The position numbers and the translations under genes were made by a program. A stretch of 64,000 bases of DNA, from the NCBI GenBank assembly GCA_947462725.1, contig CANHPZ010000002.1, positions 1 through 64,000 of the forward strand, written 5' to 3'. Each line of letters starts with the position of its first letter. Position 1 is the first letter of the stretch. Below the pieces are notes generated by a model that was not told the DNA's origin, ran no database searches, and was given only the letters and a program-made list of their open reading frames with translations. Shown piece after piece: positions 7,324-17,614 of the stretch. This DNA is from Flavobacteriales bacterium. Its GTDB lineage: Bacteria > Bacteroidota > Bacteroidia > Flavobacteriales_D > Sanyastnellaceae.

Positions 7324-9521
7324 TGAGTGAGTATTGGAGCGACATACTAAATCACCCGGTAGATAAGTTGGCTGTTATCGAGCTTACTGAATTTCGATTA
7401 CTCGATGCTAATGCAGAGTTCTGCTCATATTTCGGACACAATAGAAGTGAGTTAATCAATAAATCCTTCATCTCTTTTATCTCACGCGATGCGTCCAGTG
7501 GACGTTTAGCCGCGTGGAATGAGACCCTCGAGACAAGCGGGTTTGTGAAGTATCACGACAAGGAGCACGGAAGGATAATCCAGATTCAACGGGTTATTCA
7601 TGACGGAAAGCCGTATGGCTTTGCGCGTGTTTTTGATATAGCAACGAATAAAAAAGTAATTGAGCAAGAGTTAGCAGATAGTGAGCGCCGCTTCAAAACG
7701 CTATCTGACGTGACCAGTGAAGGTGTTGCATTCGTTCAGGAAGGGAAACTTATTGATGCCAATGATCAGTTGGGTAGAATATTCAGCTATGATGATTCAC
7801 GTGAAATTATCCATAAAAAGTTAGCTGAGTTCATTGCTGTAACAGACATTCAACGCATCATGGCGAGCGCTGAGATATCTGTAACGAACAGGAACGAGGT
7901 GCGTGCCACAGATAGAAACGGAAGACCGATTTTTTTGGAAGTTACCGGGAGTTATCTGTCTTATCGCAATGAGCGCACCTTGGTATTGGTCTTTGATGAT
8001 ATTAGTATTCGAAAGCGCGCAGAACAAGCGCTTCAACAAAGCTTGGTCAGTTTCCAACGACTCTTGGAAGATTCTCCTAACGGCGTCATCATATTGACCG
8101 AAGGCAAAATCCAATACCTCAATCAAGCGGCTTGTACATTGCTCGAGGTAAGAGATGAGGATGAGGTGTTTGGGGATCCATTCGTTGATTTCATTGATGA
8201 TGAATTCAAATCCGCTGTTTTGGAGGATATCCAAAAAATCCGTGATGGCGGAGAAGTAGAGGACAAGGAAATTCGTATTCAGAACACATCGAAGGAAGTG
8301 ATAGATGTTGAAATAAAATCAACGCTAACAGTATACGAGAACAAGCCATCCATTCAGATTACACTGAATAATATTAGCGCTAGAAACCAACTCATTCAAG
8401 AACAGATTCGGGTTCGCTTTGTGGAGGAAATCAACTCAGCGTTGAAGGCCGAAATCGAGGAGCATCGCGCCACTCAATTGAAACTGGAAAAACAACAACG
8501 GCAAACACTCGAGCAAACAGCCAAGATCGAGTCGATTTTCAATAGCACGGAGAATATCATGATGTGGACCATCAACGCCAAGCATGAAATCACCGCAATG
8601 AACACCAACTTCATCAAGAGCATGAAGCAAACGTTTGGTGAAGATGTAAACCTTGGTGATAATATTTTGGAGGTCATCCAACATCACGTTGATCATAATT
8701 TTTATCAAGGGCAGATGCTGGCTTTTACCAATGGTTTTAAAGGCCGACCGCAACAATTCGAATTACCATTGTTGGATTGCGAAGGGGCAACCGTTTGGTG
8801 GCAATCTTTCTTGAATCCGGTATACCTGCATGGTGAATTGGAGGAGTTGTCGTGCTTGGTTTACGACAACACTGAACGTAAACAGATTGATCGGAAAATT
8901 CGTGATTCTCTAAAGGAAAAGGAAGTGCTTCTTCAGGAAGTACACCATCGCGTGAAGAATAACTTGCAGGTGATTTCGAGCATACTCAATTTGCAATCAT
9001 CATATGTGGATGACCCGAAAACACTAGAGATTCTGCGAGAAAGTCAGCAGCGGATTAAAAGCATGTCGTTCATTCATGAAACGATTTATCGCACGGCAGA
9101 TTTTAGTCGACTTGAGTTCATGGATTACATCAAGACGATTGCTTCCAATTTGATACAGAGCTACCGCACCGGTGGTGTACTTGTTGATTTTAGACAGGAA
9201 ATGGAATCTGTTGGACTTAACCTTGATCAAGCGATTCCGTGCGGACTTATCATCAACGAGCTGGTGAGCAACGCGCTGAAGTACGCGTTCAAAGGGAGGA
9301 AGAAGGGTGTTCTAACCATTGTATTGCGCGAAGAAAACAATGAAGTGTATATCGCGGTCAAGGATGATGGGGTCGGTCTGCCCAAGGATTTCGCATATGA
9401 GAAAAACAATTCTCTAGGCATCCAATTGGTTTATGCCCTGCTAGATCAACTTGATGCCACGGTGAACATAAATCAGTCGAATGGCACCGAATTTTTGATT
9501 CACTTCCAACGCAAACAGTAG
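7323..9521 (+). CDS. Cytoplasmic multi-PAS histidine kinase (HisKA_2 type)
   Basis: A 732-residue sensor kinase without signal peptide or membrane segment. I see four PAS-like domains (about residues 1-115, 120-235, 240-350 and 400-525), with a coiled-coil linker near 350-400. A HisKA_2 phosphoacceptor region follows, with EVHHRVKNNLQ (His near residue 541). The C-terminal ATPase shows ELVSNALKYAFKG as N box and DDGVGLP as G1 box. Such kinases sense soluble ligands, redox state or light through PAS pockets. It overlaps the MORN gene by one base and precedes the LytTR regulator by 45 bases, its obvious partner. A parS-like site lies in codons at 7793-7808. Confidence 0.9.
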   Translation: MSEYWSDILNHPVDKLAVIELTEFRLLDANAEFCSYFGHNRSELINKSFISFISRDASSGRLAAWNETLETSGFVKYHDKEHGRIIQIQRVIHDGKPYGFARVFDIATNKKVIEQELADSERRFKTLSDVTSEGVAFVQEGKLIDANDQLGRIFSYDDSREIIHKKLAEFIAVTDIQRIMASAEISVTNRNEVRATDRNGRPIFLEVTGSYLSYRNERTLVLVFDDISIRKRAEQALQQSLVSFQRLLEDSPNGVIILTEGKIQYLNQAACTLLEVRDEDEVFGDPFVDFIDDEFKSAVLEDIQKIRDGGEVEDKEIRIQNTSKEVIDVEIKSTLTVYENKPSIQITLNNISARNQLIQEQIRVRFVEEINSALKAEIEEHRATQLKLEKQQRQTLEQTAKIESIFNSTENIMMWTINAKHEITAMNTNFIKSMKQTFGEDVNLGDNILEVIQHHVDHNFYQGQMLAFTNGFKGRPQQFELPLLDCEGATVWWQSFLNPVYLHGELEELSCLVYDNTERKQIDRKIRDSLKEKEVLLQEVHHRVKNNLQVISSILNLQSSYVDDPKTLEILRESQQRIKSMSFIHETIYRTADFSRLEFMDYIKTIASNLIQSYRTGGVLVDFRQEMESVGLNLDQAIPCGLIINELVSNALKYAFKGRKKGVLTIVLREENNEVYIAVKDDGVGLPKDFAYEKNNSLGIQLVYALLDQLDATVNINQSNGTEFLIHFQRKQ
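7793..7808. promoter_or_regulatory. parS-like site 2
   Basis: TGATTCACGTGAAATT has the CACGTG core and 13 of 16 matches to TGTTNCACGTGAAACA. Its first 14 bases are identical to site 1 (4809), and the two sites flank the candidate origin on either side. It is the weakest of the five. Confidence 0.4.
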
Positions 9522-9566
9522 AATTTAACGTTACATTGGCTCGGTCAAATAACTAAACCAATTCTT

Positions 9567-10316
9567 ATGGCGGTAAATATTCTTGTGGTTGAAGACGAAA
9601 GCATTGTTCGCAAAGACATTGAGCGTAGCTTGGAAAAATTGGGTTACAATGTAGTTGCTCAAGCGGATAATGGCGAAAAGGCTATTGAACTAGCAAGAGC
9701 AACACGCCCCGACATCGCTCTATTGGATATTCAAATCAAGGGAAATATGACAGGCATTGACACCGCCGAAGCCATCAAACAAGAAATGGATATTCCCGTA
9801 GTGTATCTCACCGCTTTTGCTGATGAGCCGACACTCAACAAGGCTAAGGCCACTGAACCGCACGGATATATTCTCAAGCCATTCAAAGAAATTGATTTAC
9901 ACACCACCATCGAAATGGCCATCCATAAGCATGGCAAAGAGCGTGAGGTGCGTGTCGAAAACGAGCTTCTTCGATCTCTTACAAGCTACAAGTCAAATGC
10001 GAATTATCTCTTCATTAAGCACCAATCGAAACTAGTGAAGGTGAATACAGCCGATATCTACTACGTGGAAGCGTTGAAGGATTATATGCAGATTGTGACC
10101 TCAGAAGTGAAATACACCATTCACGCTACGATGAAGGATATCGAGCGTAAGCTGCCAAAGACGGTGTTTCAACGCGTGCATCGCTCATTCATAGTAAACA
10201 TGGATAAGATTGCTCTCATTTCAGGTGGCGATGTTATCTTGGCTGATCTCAACAAAGAGATTCCGGTAGGAGGAAACTACCGCGATGAGTTTGGTGAGCG
10301 CATCAACATCCTTTGA
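9567..10316 (+). CDS. LytTR-family response regulator
   Basis: A 249-residue two-domain regulator. The receiver domain covers residues 1-120, with acidic residues in VEDE, phosphoacceptor Asp54 in LLDIQI, the switch Thr in YLTAF and the conserved Lys in LKPF. The LytTR DNA-binding domain covers about 150-249, with YFxxAxxxYxxI-like pattern in YYVEALKDYMQI and the typical VHRSFIVN. It should receive phosphate from the upstream kinase and bind promoter repeats. Its TGA is 2 bases from the stop of the convergent PKD gene. Confidence 0.93.
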   Translation: MAVNILVVEDESIVRKDIERSLEKLGYNVVAQADNGEKAIELARATRPDIALLDIQIKGNMTGIDTAEAIKQEMDIPVVYLTAFADEPTLNKAKATEPHGYILKPFKEIDLHTTIEMAIHKHGKEREVRVENELLRSLTSYKSNANYLFIKHQSKLVKVNTADIYYVEALKDYMQIVTSEVKYTIHATMKDIERKLPKTVFQRVHRSFIVNMDKIALISGGDVILADLNKEIPVGGNYRDEFGERINIL

Positions 10317-10318
10317 TT

Positions 10319-13300
10319 TTATCGCAACAAGGTTACACTGCCTTTGGTATTGATTGGTTCGGGCCTGCCTAGAACAATCATGTCTACCGACCAAACATAA
10401 ACCCCATCTTCGACGGGTTGGTTTTTGAATGTACCATCCCAACCCTCACCAATGGCTTGTGTTGAGAACACTTCAATACCCCAGCGATTGTAAATTCGGA
10501 AAGTGTAAAGCGTAATATTCGATCCGGTGATTACGGGCAAAAACAATTCGTTATGGTTGTTGTTGTCCGGTGAGAATGCGCTTGGAATGTAGAACTGGTA
10601 ACCGTTGCTTGCCTCTATGCTTTGCACATATTCTGCGGTGCAACCAAATGCATTGGTTACCACTTGTGTGATTTCATACACGCCATCTTCTGCGTAGGTG
10701 TGCTGCGGAATTTCTGAACCTTCAGTATTATCACCCCAGTTGTAGCCGGTAAGCGTAACATCAGGGCTTGTTTGCGGAGTAACAACAATAGTTGGCGTGC
10801 TTGTGGACTGGTCTACCATGGCGCTGAATCCGGCGGTTGGAGAGGGATAAACAATCAACGGCTCATTCATAGAAGCTCGGGTCATACAACCACGATTAGA
10901 GCGCACAACCACATCAAGATTATAAGCTCCGATATCGCTTAAGGTGAAATGTGCGGGATTAGTATTACTAACCGCTTCATTGTCTAAAAACCATTCATAT
11001 GATTCAACGATTGAGGGCTGCGCAATGGCGGATTCACAAAGCACCCCAATAGATTGATTGTTGCAGAACTCAGTGTTGTCATTCAGAATCTTAGCAATGG
11101 GAAGCGGATAAACCTCAACAGAGTCAATGGTAACGTTTCTGCATCCATAGTTGCTTACTGCCGTGAATGTATAGTTGAATACACCGGCAGAATCAAACAA
11201 GTATTCGGTATCGAATCCCACTGATGTGAAGGGGTACCCCTCAATGCTCCAAGTGGTGGATGTAATCCCGCCATAGGCAAGCGCAACATCAGCACTAAAT
11301 TCAGTTTGCAAACCCAGGCAGTGGTCTTCTGTGGTAAATGCGATTTGTGGCATTGGGCGCACGTTGATTTGTTGGTGTGATACACCAGAACAACCATGAG
11401 CTGTGGTGATATGCAAGGCAACGGTGGCTGCGCCGTTGTTATTGAAGACATAGTATGAGGTGTCGTCGTCGATCCACTGATTTCCTTCAGCAAACCACAA
11501 CCAATTGACAATGGAATCGTTTCCGAAAGCGCTTTCATCAACCAATAGTGCGCTATCTTTTTCACATACATTAGTCATGCTGAATGAGGCGTTTGGCGTG
11601 TCATACACCATGAATTCGAAAGGTTGCTGAGCTGCGCATCCGTAATTGCTGGCTACATCCACAAGGCCATTGTGATGTCCGCCTTGCTCGAAAATTAGCC
11701 CATTCAGATTTGGGGTTGAGCCGGCCGCTGCACCATCCAATTGCCATTCGAATTCTGTGATTTGTCCTTCAACCACAGTAGCGTTTGCATTGATTTGAAC
11801 CTCTTGGCCGGTGCAGAAATGGGTTGAAACAATGTTGAGCTGCGGTTTCGGGCGCACCACAAACTCTGTAGATGATGACGCATAGCATCCATGACTATCG
11901 TAAAAATGCAGCACGACCGCATAGGGTGTTGGAGAATAGACGGGCATAAAAACACCGGTAATTGCGCCGTCGACGGTATAATGCGATTGCACCATGCTAT
12001 CCAAAACAAACGCATAGTCTTGATCTCCGTCGCAAAATGTTTGTTGAATCAAGCTTTCCACAACAGGAAGGGGCAATATGAAAACACTATCAATAGCGGA
12101 ACCCGTGCAGCCGGCATCATCCGTATAGCGATACTCTACTCGCTGAAACGAATTGGGTGTATGATTGCTGTTGAAAAAGCCAGCTTCAACAGAATTTACA
12201 AAGTAGTGGCCCGTTACGCCGGCGGGGTTTCCACCCAGCATGGCCACCAACCCGGAGTTGAAACAAATAGAGTCAACAAATTGCAATGAGACTGTTGGTT
12301 TAGGCAGGACGTTGATTCGAAGAGTATCTGTGCTGATACAATCCGAATAATTAGAGGTAATCACAATGTCGTAAGTGCTTTCAGCGGTCATGATAGCGAC
12401 ATTGGGTTGAGCGGCGGTCGACAATGGTTGTGAGGAGTTCCAAGAAATATTCTCGGCATTGAGGCTTGTAATTTCAATCAGGTCGCCCTCACAAATGTGC
12501 TCGGGAACACTGTAATGCGCTTGATAATTTTCTACCACAATTGGGGTAACACAGTGGATATAAACATCACAGCCATTTTGATCCGTCATGATTATCGAAG
12601 GACAATATTCACCGGGTTCAGTATACGTGTGCGCCGTAGTTGTTCCACCAAAGGGATCTCCCTGTCCATCATTAAAATCCCAGAAGTATTGAAACGAATT
12701 GTCGTTCAAATTGAACGCCTCAAACGATACGTCAAATGGTGCGCAACTTGCGCTGTCTAGGCTTTGATGAAACGGACCAACACTGGAGGAGTAATTCAAT
12801 ACATCGGGTATCGAGAGAGTATCCGCACAACCGTTTTGAGCGACTGTAATCATTACGGCGTCAAACACACCGATGGGATAGGTGTGTGCAACATGATATC
12901 CCAACCCTGATTGTGAATCACCAAAGTTCCAGTGCGTTTGCGCAACACTTCCCGCTGTGGTGTTATCAAACGAAACGGTGTAAAGGCAATTATTGATTAC
13001 AGGAGTTACTGCGGCTTGTGCATCTGGGCTAAGCACCTCCACTAGAGTTGGATGACAATACACGCTGCTGCAACCAATAGCATTCGTTGCGGTTAAACAC
13101 ACCTGATACGATCCGTTTTCGGGGTAGGCGTGCTGTGCGGTTTCGCCCAAATAGGCGCTAGAGGTGTCGCCGAAACTCCAGTTGAATTGAGTCCCTTGCG
13201 GCACAATGGAGGTGTTGCTAAACACGACCACTTCACCCCGACATACTTGAGGATTGGTGATTTGGAATTGTGCTTGTGGAGGCAGCGTTGTGTTTATTGC

Positions 13301-15967
13301 AATGGTTCGTGAAGAAGAACACCCATCGGCGTTACTGGCGGTTAGAGTTGCTGAAATACCCGATGCGTAATTGAATGGCGCCGCAAAAGCGTGCTCAGTA
13401 GCTGATAAGGAGCTTGATGCACCATCACTGAAGGCCCAGTTAAAAGTTGAGGCCTGTGGTGATGTTGCTTCAAAGTTTACCACCACAGAACCATTAGCAC
13501 AGGGGTCTGTAACAGCATAGGTGAAATCGGAAAATTCACCACCCTGCAGCACAGTTACAGCGTTGAGGTATGTGGTATCGGCAGTGCAACCCTGATAGTT
13601 TGTGGCAGACACCTGAATGTCGTAGGTGCCAGCGACTTCAAACAAAAGTGTTGGCCATTCGAATTGCATTGGATCATTGGAGTACGTCGTTTCCGATTGA
13701 CCGTTGTGGGTATACACTATCGTCCAAGGCGCAACCGAAGGGTTATAAACACGATCTACAACCACTTGATCTCCGTTTTCGACATTGAGTTCCCAATGCA
13801 CATTTCGCTTAATGTTTTCGATGTGCACCTCTAGTGGTGAGCACCCTACTTCGGGCGATATGGCGATTCGTGCACTTGGCGATGTGATGATGATGTTTTC
13901 TGTTTTACTATCGGAACATGGATCACCATTTTTATGGGCTTCGAGGGTAACCGTGTATTGACCGGGTTCATCGTAGTGGTGAGTAGGATTGGCTACGTTA
14001 ATCACAAGCGGTGATCCATCACCGAAATCCCAAACCAGCGAATCTCCCTCTATCGATTCGTTGGTGAATTGAACACCATTTTCTGCACAAGTCATTTCAA
14101 AAGAGAAAAGAGCTAATGGTGGAACCACATGAATGTAATCCTCGCGGGTTGCACTCACATTACATGCACCGTTTAGAATGGCTAATGAAACATCGTAGAA
14201 CCCCGTGTCTTCAAACATTCTAGAGTAGCAACTATCTTCTTCTTGCATGGTTTGTGGCCCGCTGCCATCATGAAAATCCCAGATGTAGGTGTTTCCGGGT
14301 TGATAGTCGATGCAGAACTCAAAGCTGATACCCGCGCAACCCAGTGTTTGATTTACTGTGAAACCAGGAAGTGCCGGTGCAAGAACAGTAAGAGCGGTGT
14401 CGCTGGTATCAGTGGCTGTGCATCCTTCGGCGGTGGTAACTGATAAGACTGGAAAAAACTCCCCAGATTCGATAAATACAAAATCAGGGTTGGCTCCTGT
14501 TGCGTCTTCTATGCCATCTCCATTGAAATCCCATGAATAAGAAACAATAGTACCGCCCGAGCTTAAAACAATATCAGTAACCTCCATGGTTTCACCGGTG
14601 CAAATAGCTTCTTCGTGCTCAAAGGAGAGGCTTGGCGTTTCGATGTGAATGTAATTATTGCGATTGCGATTGCGAATGCAGCCGTTCGCGGTGATGCGCC
14701 TTAACTTGATATCATAATAGCCTGGTGCTGTGAATAATTGAGTGAGGTTAACATCGTTAGAAACCTCTTCATTATTGACAAACCATGTGAAGGCACCATT
14801 GATTTGACCGGCAGCACCATTTGAAAAGTGAACTTCAAGAGGAACAGAACACCCTGAAGTAATATCTGCGGTGAAATCAATAGTGGGGTTGGGCATTACT
14901 GTGAGCGTGTCTGTAAAGGATACTGAGCAAGCCGCACCAAAATGGGCAACCATGCGAATTATAGGTGTTCCTGCGGCGCTAAAGGTGAATGACCCATTAA
15001 AACCCGTCCCATCCGTTGTTCCATCACCATTGTAATCCCATTCAACAGAAGTGGGAGCGGGGGTAGTGATGTTGGTGAATTGCAGGGTTTGACCAGCACA
15101 CGTGGTATCTACCGTGCTTGTGAAGCCAACTGTTGGCTGACTGGATATGGAAACATCACGACAAGTGGTGTCTGTGCAGCCAATCGTGTTTTCTACAGCA
15201 AGACACACACTGTAGGTTGCACTTTCATTAAAAGCAATCGAGGCAACGGCTGTGTTTTGGTTTGATTCAACGGTGTTGACCGACCATGTGTAGTTGGAGT
15301 AATCAACTTGAGAAGCGCTGAAATTAATTGTGGTTGGCAGGCTGCAGGTGCTTTGGCTTCCAACGGTGAAATTGGCTTGAGGATGTTGTGAAGACGCTTG
15401 AATGAGTTGGGGCATGCTGATGGATGAAAAACAACCATTGGCATCAGCAATCGACAACACGGGAGTGAAGCTTCCCGCTTGCGCATAACAGTGATTTGGG
15501 TTTGTTTCTTCAGAAAATGATCCATCACCAAAATCCCAACTCCACTCCACAATCGGTCCTGATCCAGGGGTTGATGCGTCTGCAAACTCAGCACAAAAGG
15601 GCAAGCACCCGGCAGAGTCGGTTAGCGTTATCGCTGCAGAAGGTTTGGCAAAAACAGTGATGAAATCATCGAAAACCTGAGCAGGACCGGATGAAAGGGT
15701 TACGCTGATATCATAGGTGCCTGGTGTGTTGAAAATGGCCACATACGGGTTGGTGTTTGATTGCAGCGCGACTCCGTTGGGGCCAGTAACTGTCCATGCG
15801 GTTGAACCGACCACAGAACCATCACTCATCGACGCGGTAATTATGACCCCATGGGGCGCACAACCCGCTGGTTGATTGCTCTGCAACGTCAATACTTGTG
15901 CAGATAATTCTCTCGGAGCAAGAACGATCAGCGCAATCGAAAGAAGGTATGTTAGGGTTTTTATCAA
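10319..15967 (-). CDS. Giant PKD-repeat protein with T9SS type B C-terminal signal
   Basis: A 1882-residue exported protein. A signal peptide (residues 1-23, ending LSAQ) is followed by a long array of PKD-type Ig-like domains, recognisable by repeats such as WDFGDGS, WNFGDS and VCLTATNAIGCS. The last 90 residues (YIPSAFSPDNN, YNRWGIEVF, WDGTFKNQPVEDGVYVW) are the gliding-motility-associated type B domain that directs export by T9SS and surface attachment. The likely role is a cell-surface adhesin or polymer-binding protein. The start codon is TTG at 15967: a stop lies two codons upstream and no ATG fits the signal peptide. Many Cys pairs occur inside the repeats. Confidence 0.92.
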   Translation of the reverse strand: MIKTLTYLLSIALIVLAPRELSAQVLTLQSNQPAGCAPHGVIITASMSDGSVVGSTAWTVTGPNGVALQSNTNPYVAIFNTPGTYDISVTLSSGPAQVFDDFITVFAKPSAAITLTDSAGCLPFCAEFADASTPGSGPIVEWSWDFGDGSFSEETNPNHCYAQAGSFTPVLSIADANGCFSSISMPQLIQASSQHPQANFTVGSQSTCSLPTTINFSASQVDYSNYTWSVNTVESNQNTAVASIAFNESATYSVCLAVENTIGCTDTTCRDVSISSQPTVGFTSTVDTTCAGQTLQFTNITTPAPTSVEWDYNGDGTTDGTGFNGSFTFSAAGTPIIRMVAHFGAACSVSFTDTLTVMPNPTIDFTADITSGCSVPLEVHFSNGAAGQINGAFTWFVNNEEVSNDVNLTQLFTAPGYYDIKLRRITANGCIRNRNRNNYIHIETPSLSFEHEEAICTGETMEVTDIVLSSGGTIVSYSWDFNGDGIEDATGANPDFVFIESGEFFPVLSVTTAEGCTATDTSDTALTVLAPALPGFTVNQTLGCAGISFEFCIDYQPGNTYIWDFHDGSGPQTMQEEDSCYSRMFEDTGFYDVSLAILNGACNVSATREDYIHVVPPLALFSFEMTCAENGVQFTNESIEGDSLVWDFGDGSPLVINVANPTHHYDEPGQYTVTLEAHKNGDPCSDSKTENIIITSPSARIAISPEVGCSPLEVHIENIKRNVHWELNVENGDQVVVDRVYNPSVAPWTIVYTHNGQSETTYSNDPMQFEWPTLLFEVAGTYDIQVSATNYQGCTADTTYLNAVTVLQGGEFSDFTYAVTDPCANGSVVVNFEATSPQASTFNWAFSDGASSSLSATEHAFAAPFNYASGISATLTASNADGCSSSRTIAINTTLPPQAQFQITNPQVCRGEVVVFSNTSIVPQGTQFNWSFGDTSSAYLGETAQHAYPENGSYQVCLTATNAIGCSSVYCHPTLVEVLSPDAQAAVTPVINNCLYTVSFDNTTAGSVAQTHWNFGDSQSGLGYHVAHTYPIGVFDAVMITVAQNGCADTLSIPDVLNYSSSVGPFHQSLDSASCAPFDVSFEAFNLNDNSFQYFWDFNDGQGDPFGGTTTAHTYTEPGEYCPSIIMTDQNGCDVYIHCVTPIVVENYQAHYSVPEHICEGDLIEITSLNAENISWNSSQPLSTAAQPNVAIMTAESTYDIVITSNYSDCISTDTLRINVLPKPTVSLQFVDSICFNSGLVAMLGGNPAGVTGHYFVNSVEAGFFNSNHTPNSFQRVEYRYTDDAGCTGSAIDSVFILPLPVVESLIQQTFCDGDQDYAFVLDSMVQSHYTVDGAITGVFMPVYSPTPYAVVLHFYDSHGCYASSSTEFVVRPKPQLNIVSTHFCTGQEVQINANATVVEGQITEFEWQLDGAAAGSTPNLNGLIFEQGGHHNGLVDVASNYGCAAQQPFEFMVYDTPNASFSMTNVCEKDSALLVDESAFGNDSIVNWLWFAEGNQWIDDDTSYYVFNNNGAATVALHITTAHGCSGVSHQQINVRPMPQIAFTTEDHCLGLQTEFSADVALAYGGITSTTWSIEGYPFTSVGFDTEYLFDSAGVFNYTFTAVSNYGCRNVTIDSVEVYPLPIAKILNDNTEFCNNQSIGVLCESAIAQPSIVESYEWFLDNEAVSNTNPAHFTLSDIGAYNLDVVVRSNRGCMTRASMNEPLIVYPSPTAGFSAMVDQSTSTPTIVVTPQTSPDVTLTGYNWGDNTEGSEIPQHTYAEDGVYEITQVVTNAFGCTAEYVQSIEASNGYQFYIPSAFSPDNNNHNELFLPVITGSNITLYTFRIYNRWGIEVFSTQAIGEGWDGTFKNQPVEDGVYVWSVDMIVLGRPEPINTKGSVTLLR

Positions 15968-16083
15968 AATTCACACGACCACAACCACAGAGTTGGGGTG
16001 TGTTTTATACTGCCGAATGGCTTTCTGGGTTGCGAACAAAGAATAATAAATGACTCTAATCAAAGCACGCCCCTATCCAAGTG

Positions 16084-16091
16084 TAACTTTG
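16084..16091 (+). promoter_or_regulatory. TAnnTTTG promoter element of the DUF502-EamA operon
   Basis: TAACTTTG is a perfect TAnnTTTG match, 18 bases before the ATG at 16110. It lies downstream of the first possible ATG of the frame (16050), which argues for the later start. Confidence 0.55.
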
Positions 16092-16109
16092 GCTGCAAAT
16101 CCGAAAGGC

Positions 16110-16739
16110 ATGAAAAACCGATACGTTCGACGTTTTATCAATTATGTGCTCAATGGCATGATCATCTCGCTACCTGTTTTTGGCACGGGTTACATCGTCT
16201 ATAAGTTGTTTACGTTTTTGGACAGCATTGTTCCGCGAATCATTTATTCAGAAGATGAAATGCTGACCAAGGGCGAACACTTTTCGGGTTGGGGAATCTT
16301 GATGCTCGTTCTCGTATTGTTTATTTTGGGTTGGTTTGGAAGCATGTTCATCAACGACCGCATCAAAGGTTGGTTTTTGCGTTTGCTGGATAAGATTCCC
16401 GGTGTAAACAATCTGTATAAGGCGATTTCAGACGTTCTCAGCGCATTCGTTGGCAAGGAAAAAAAATTCAATCAACCTGTTTTAGTGAAAGTCAGCGACA
16501 ACATGGAATTGGAAATGATTGGATTCATTACAGACACAAACCTTTCGGATCTCGGAAACATTCAAGGCAAGGTGGCCGTCTACTTTCCCATGAGCTATAG
16601 TTTTTCGGGTCATATGATGATTGTACCAACCAAGAACATAACACCGATAGATCGGAACTCTGTGGATATTTTGAAGTATACCATGAGTGGCGGAATAGTC
16701 GAGTTAGATCACGACCATGAAGGGCAGGTACACCGCTAA
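16110..16739 (+). CDS. DUF502 family membrane protein
   Basis: A 209-residue inner-membrane protein with two transmembrane segments, about residues 15-37 (after the basic MKNRYVRRF start) and 60-85, followed by a soluble region containing KIPGVNNLYKAISD and VYFPMSYSFSGHM, typical of the DUF502 family. The molecular function is unknown. I chose ATG 16110 over 16050 because it begins the family-like basic N terminus and follows a promoter element. The 3' end overlaps the EamA transporter by 23 bases, so the two are cotranscribed. Confidence 0.82.
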   Translation: MKNRYVRRFINYVLNGMIISLPVFGTGYIVYKLFTFLDSIVPRIIYSEDEMLTKGEHFSGWGILMLVLVLFILGWFGSMFINDRIKGWFLRLLDKIPGVNNLYKAISDVLSAFVGKEKKFNQPVLVKVSDNMELEMIGFITDTNLSDLGNIQGKVAVYFPMSYSFSGHMMIVPTKNITPIDRNSVDILKYTMSGGIVELDHDHEGQVHR

Positions 16740-17607
16740 TTTACTTGTGCTTCATGCCATTGTGCTGGTTTGGGGACTTACCGGAATCTTGGGAAAGGAG
16801 ATTTCATTGCCGCCCGTTCCTTTGGTGTGGTGGCGAGTTCTCATCGCCGTTGTGACTATTGCTTGTATTGTAGGTTTTTCAGGCGCCTCATTCCGATCGG
16901 ACTACCGTCAATTGGTGCGCTATGCGGGGGTCGGCCTATTAACAGGTGCTCATTGGATTTGTTTTTTTGCGAGCATCAAGTATTCGAAAATCTCAGTGGC
17001 CTTGGTCGTGTTAAGCACGTCGGCTTTTTTTGTTTCATTGGTTGGACCGCTTATTCGTCGTGAGCGCATTCGATGGTATGAGATGTGGCTAGGTCTCATT
17101 GTTATTGCTGGTTTAGCAATGATTTTCAATTTTGAATCTGAATACACTTTGGGAATAGTTTTATCTCTTTTTGCCGCCTTGCTTGCAGCGCTTTTTTCCA
17201 CACTCAACTCTCGACTCGTCTTAAAAAGCGACCCACGGGAAATCGCATTTTGGGAGATGGTGTTTGCGCTTATCGGGCTAACGGTTTATTTGTTTGTCAG
17301 TGGTGAGATTCAAGTAGTCGCCAATGGTTTATCCATGCGCGACTTTCTGTTGTTGCTTGTGTTGGGTGTATTGTGCACCGGCGTTGCATTCATAGTTAGC
17401 ATCCGTGTAATGCGCGTTCTAAGCCCATTTACCTGCGCTTTGGCTATTAACCTCGAGCCGGTTTACACCATTATCATTGCGCTTTTTCTATACGGTGAAT
17501 CCGAATATATGAGCCCGCCGTTTTATTTAGGTGCGGCGATCATTTTGTCTACTTTATTCATCGACGCATACTTGAAGCGCAAGCGCATGAGGAAGGCCGC
17601 CCAATAG
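16717..17607 (+). CDS. EamA/DMT-family transporter
   Basis: A 296-residue protein with ten hydrophobic segments in two similar halves (EamA repeats), e.g. the segment with VLVWGLTGILGK in the first and PVYTIIIALFLYGE in the second. Drug/metabolite transporters of this type export or import small metabolites such as amino acids or nucleosides across the inner membrane; the substrate cannot be predicted. It overlaps the DUF502 gene by 23 bases. Its stop lies 7 bases from the stop of convergent nadD. Confidence 0.88.
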   Translation: MKGRYTANLLVLHAIVLVWGLTGILGKEISLPPVPLVWWRVLIAVVTIACIVGFSGASFRSDYRQLVRYAGVGLLTGAHWICFFASIKYSKISVALVVLSTSAFFVSLVGPLIRRERIRWYEMWLGLIVIAGLAMIFNFESEYTLGIVLSLFAALLAALFSTLNSRLVLKSDPREIAFWEMVFALIGLTVYLFVSGEIQVVANGLSMRDFLLLLVLGVLCTGVAFIVSIRVMRVLSPFTCALAINLEPVYTIIIALFLYGESEYMSPPFYLGAAIILSTLFIDAYLKRKRMRKAAQ

Positions 17608-17614
17608 GCAGAAT

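Noticed and set aside
11155-15594. ORFs of 60-138 codons on both strands within the PKD gene
   Set aside because: Shadows of a well-supported 1882-codon frame; compositions are typical of alternative frames.
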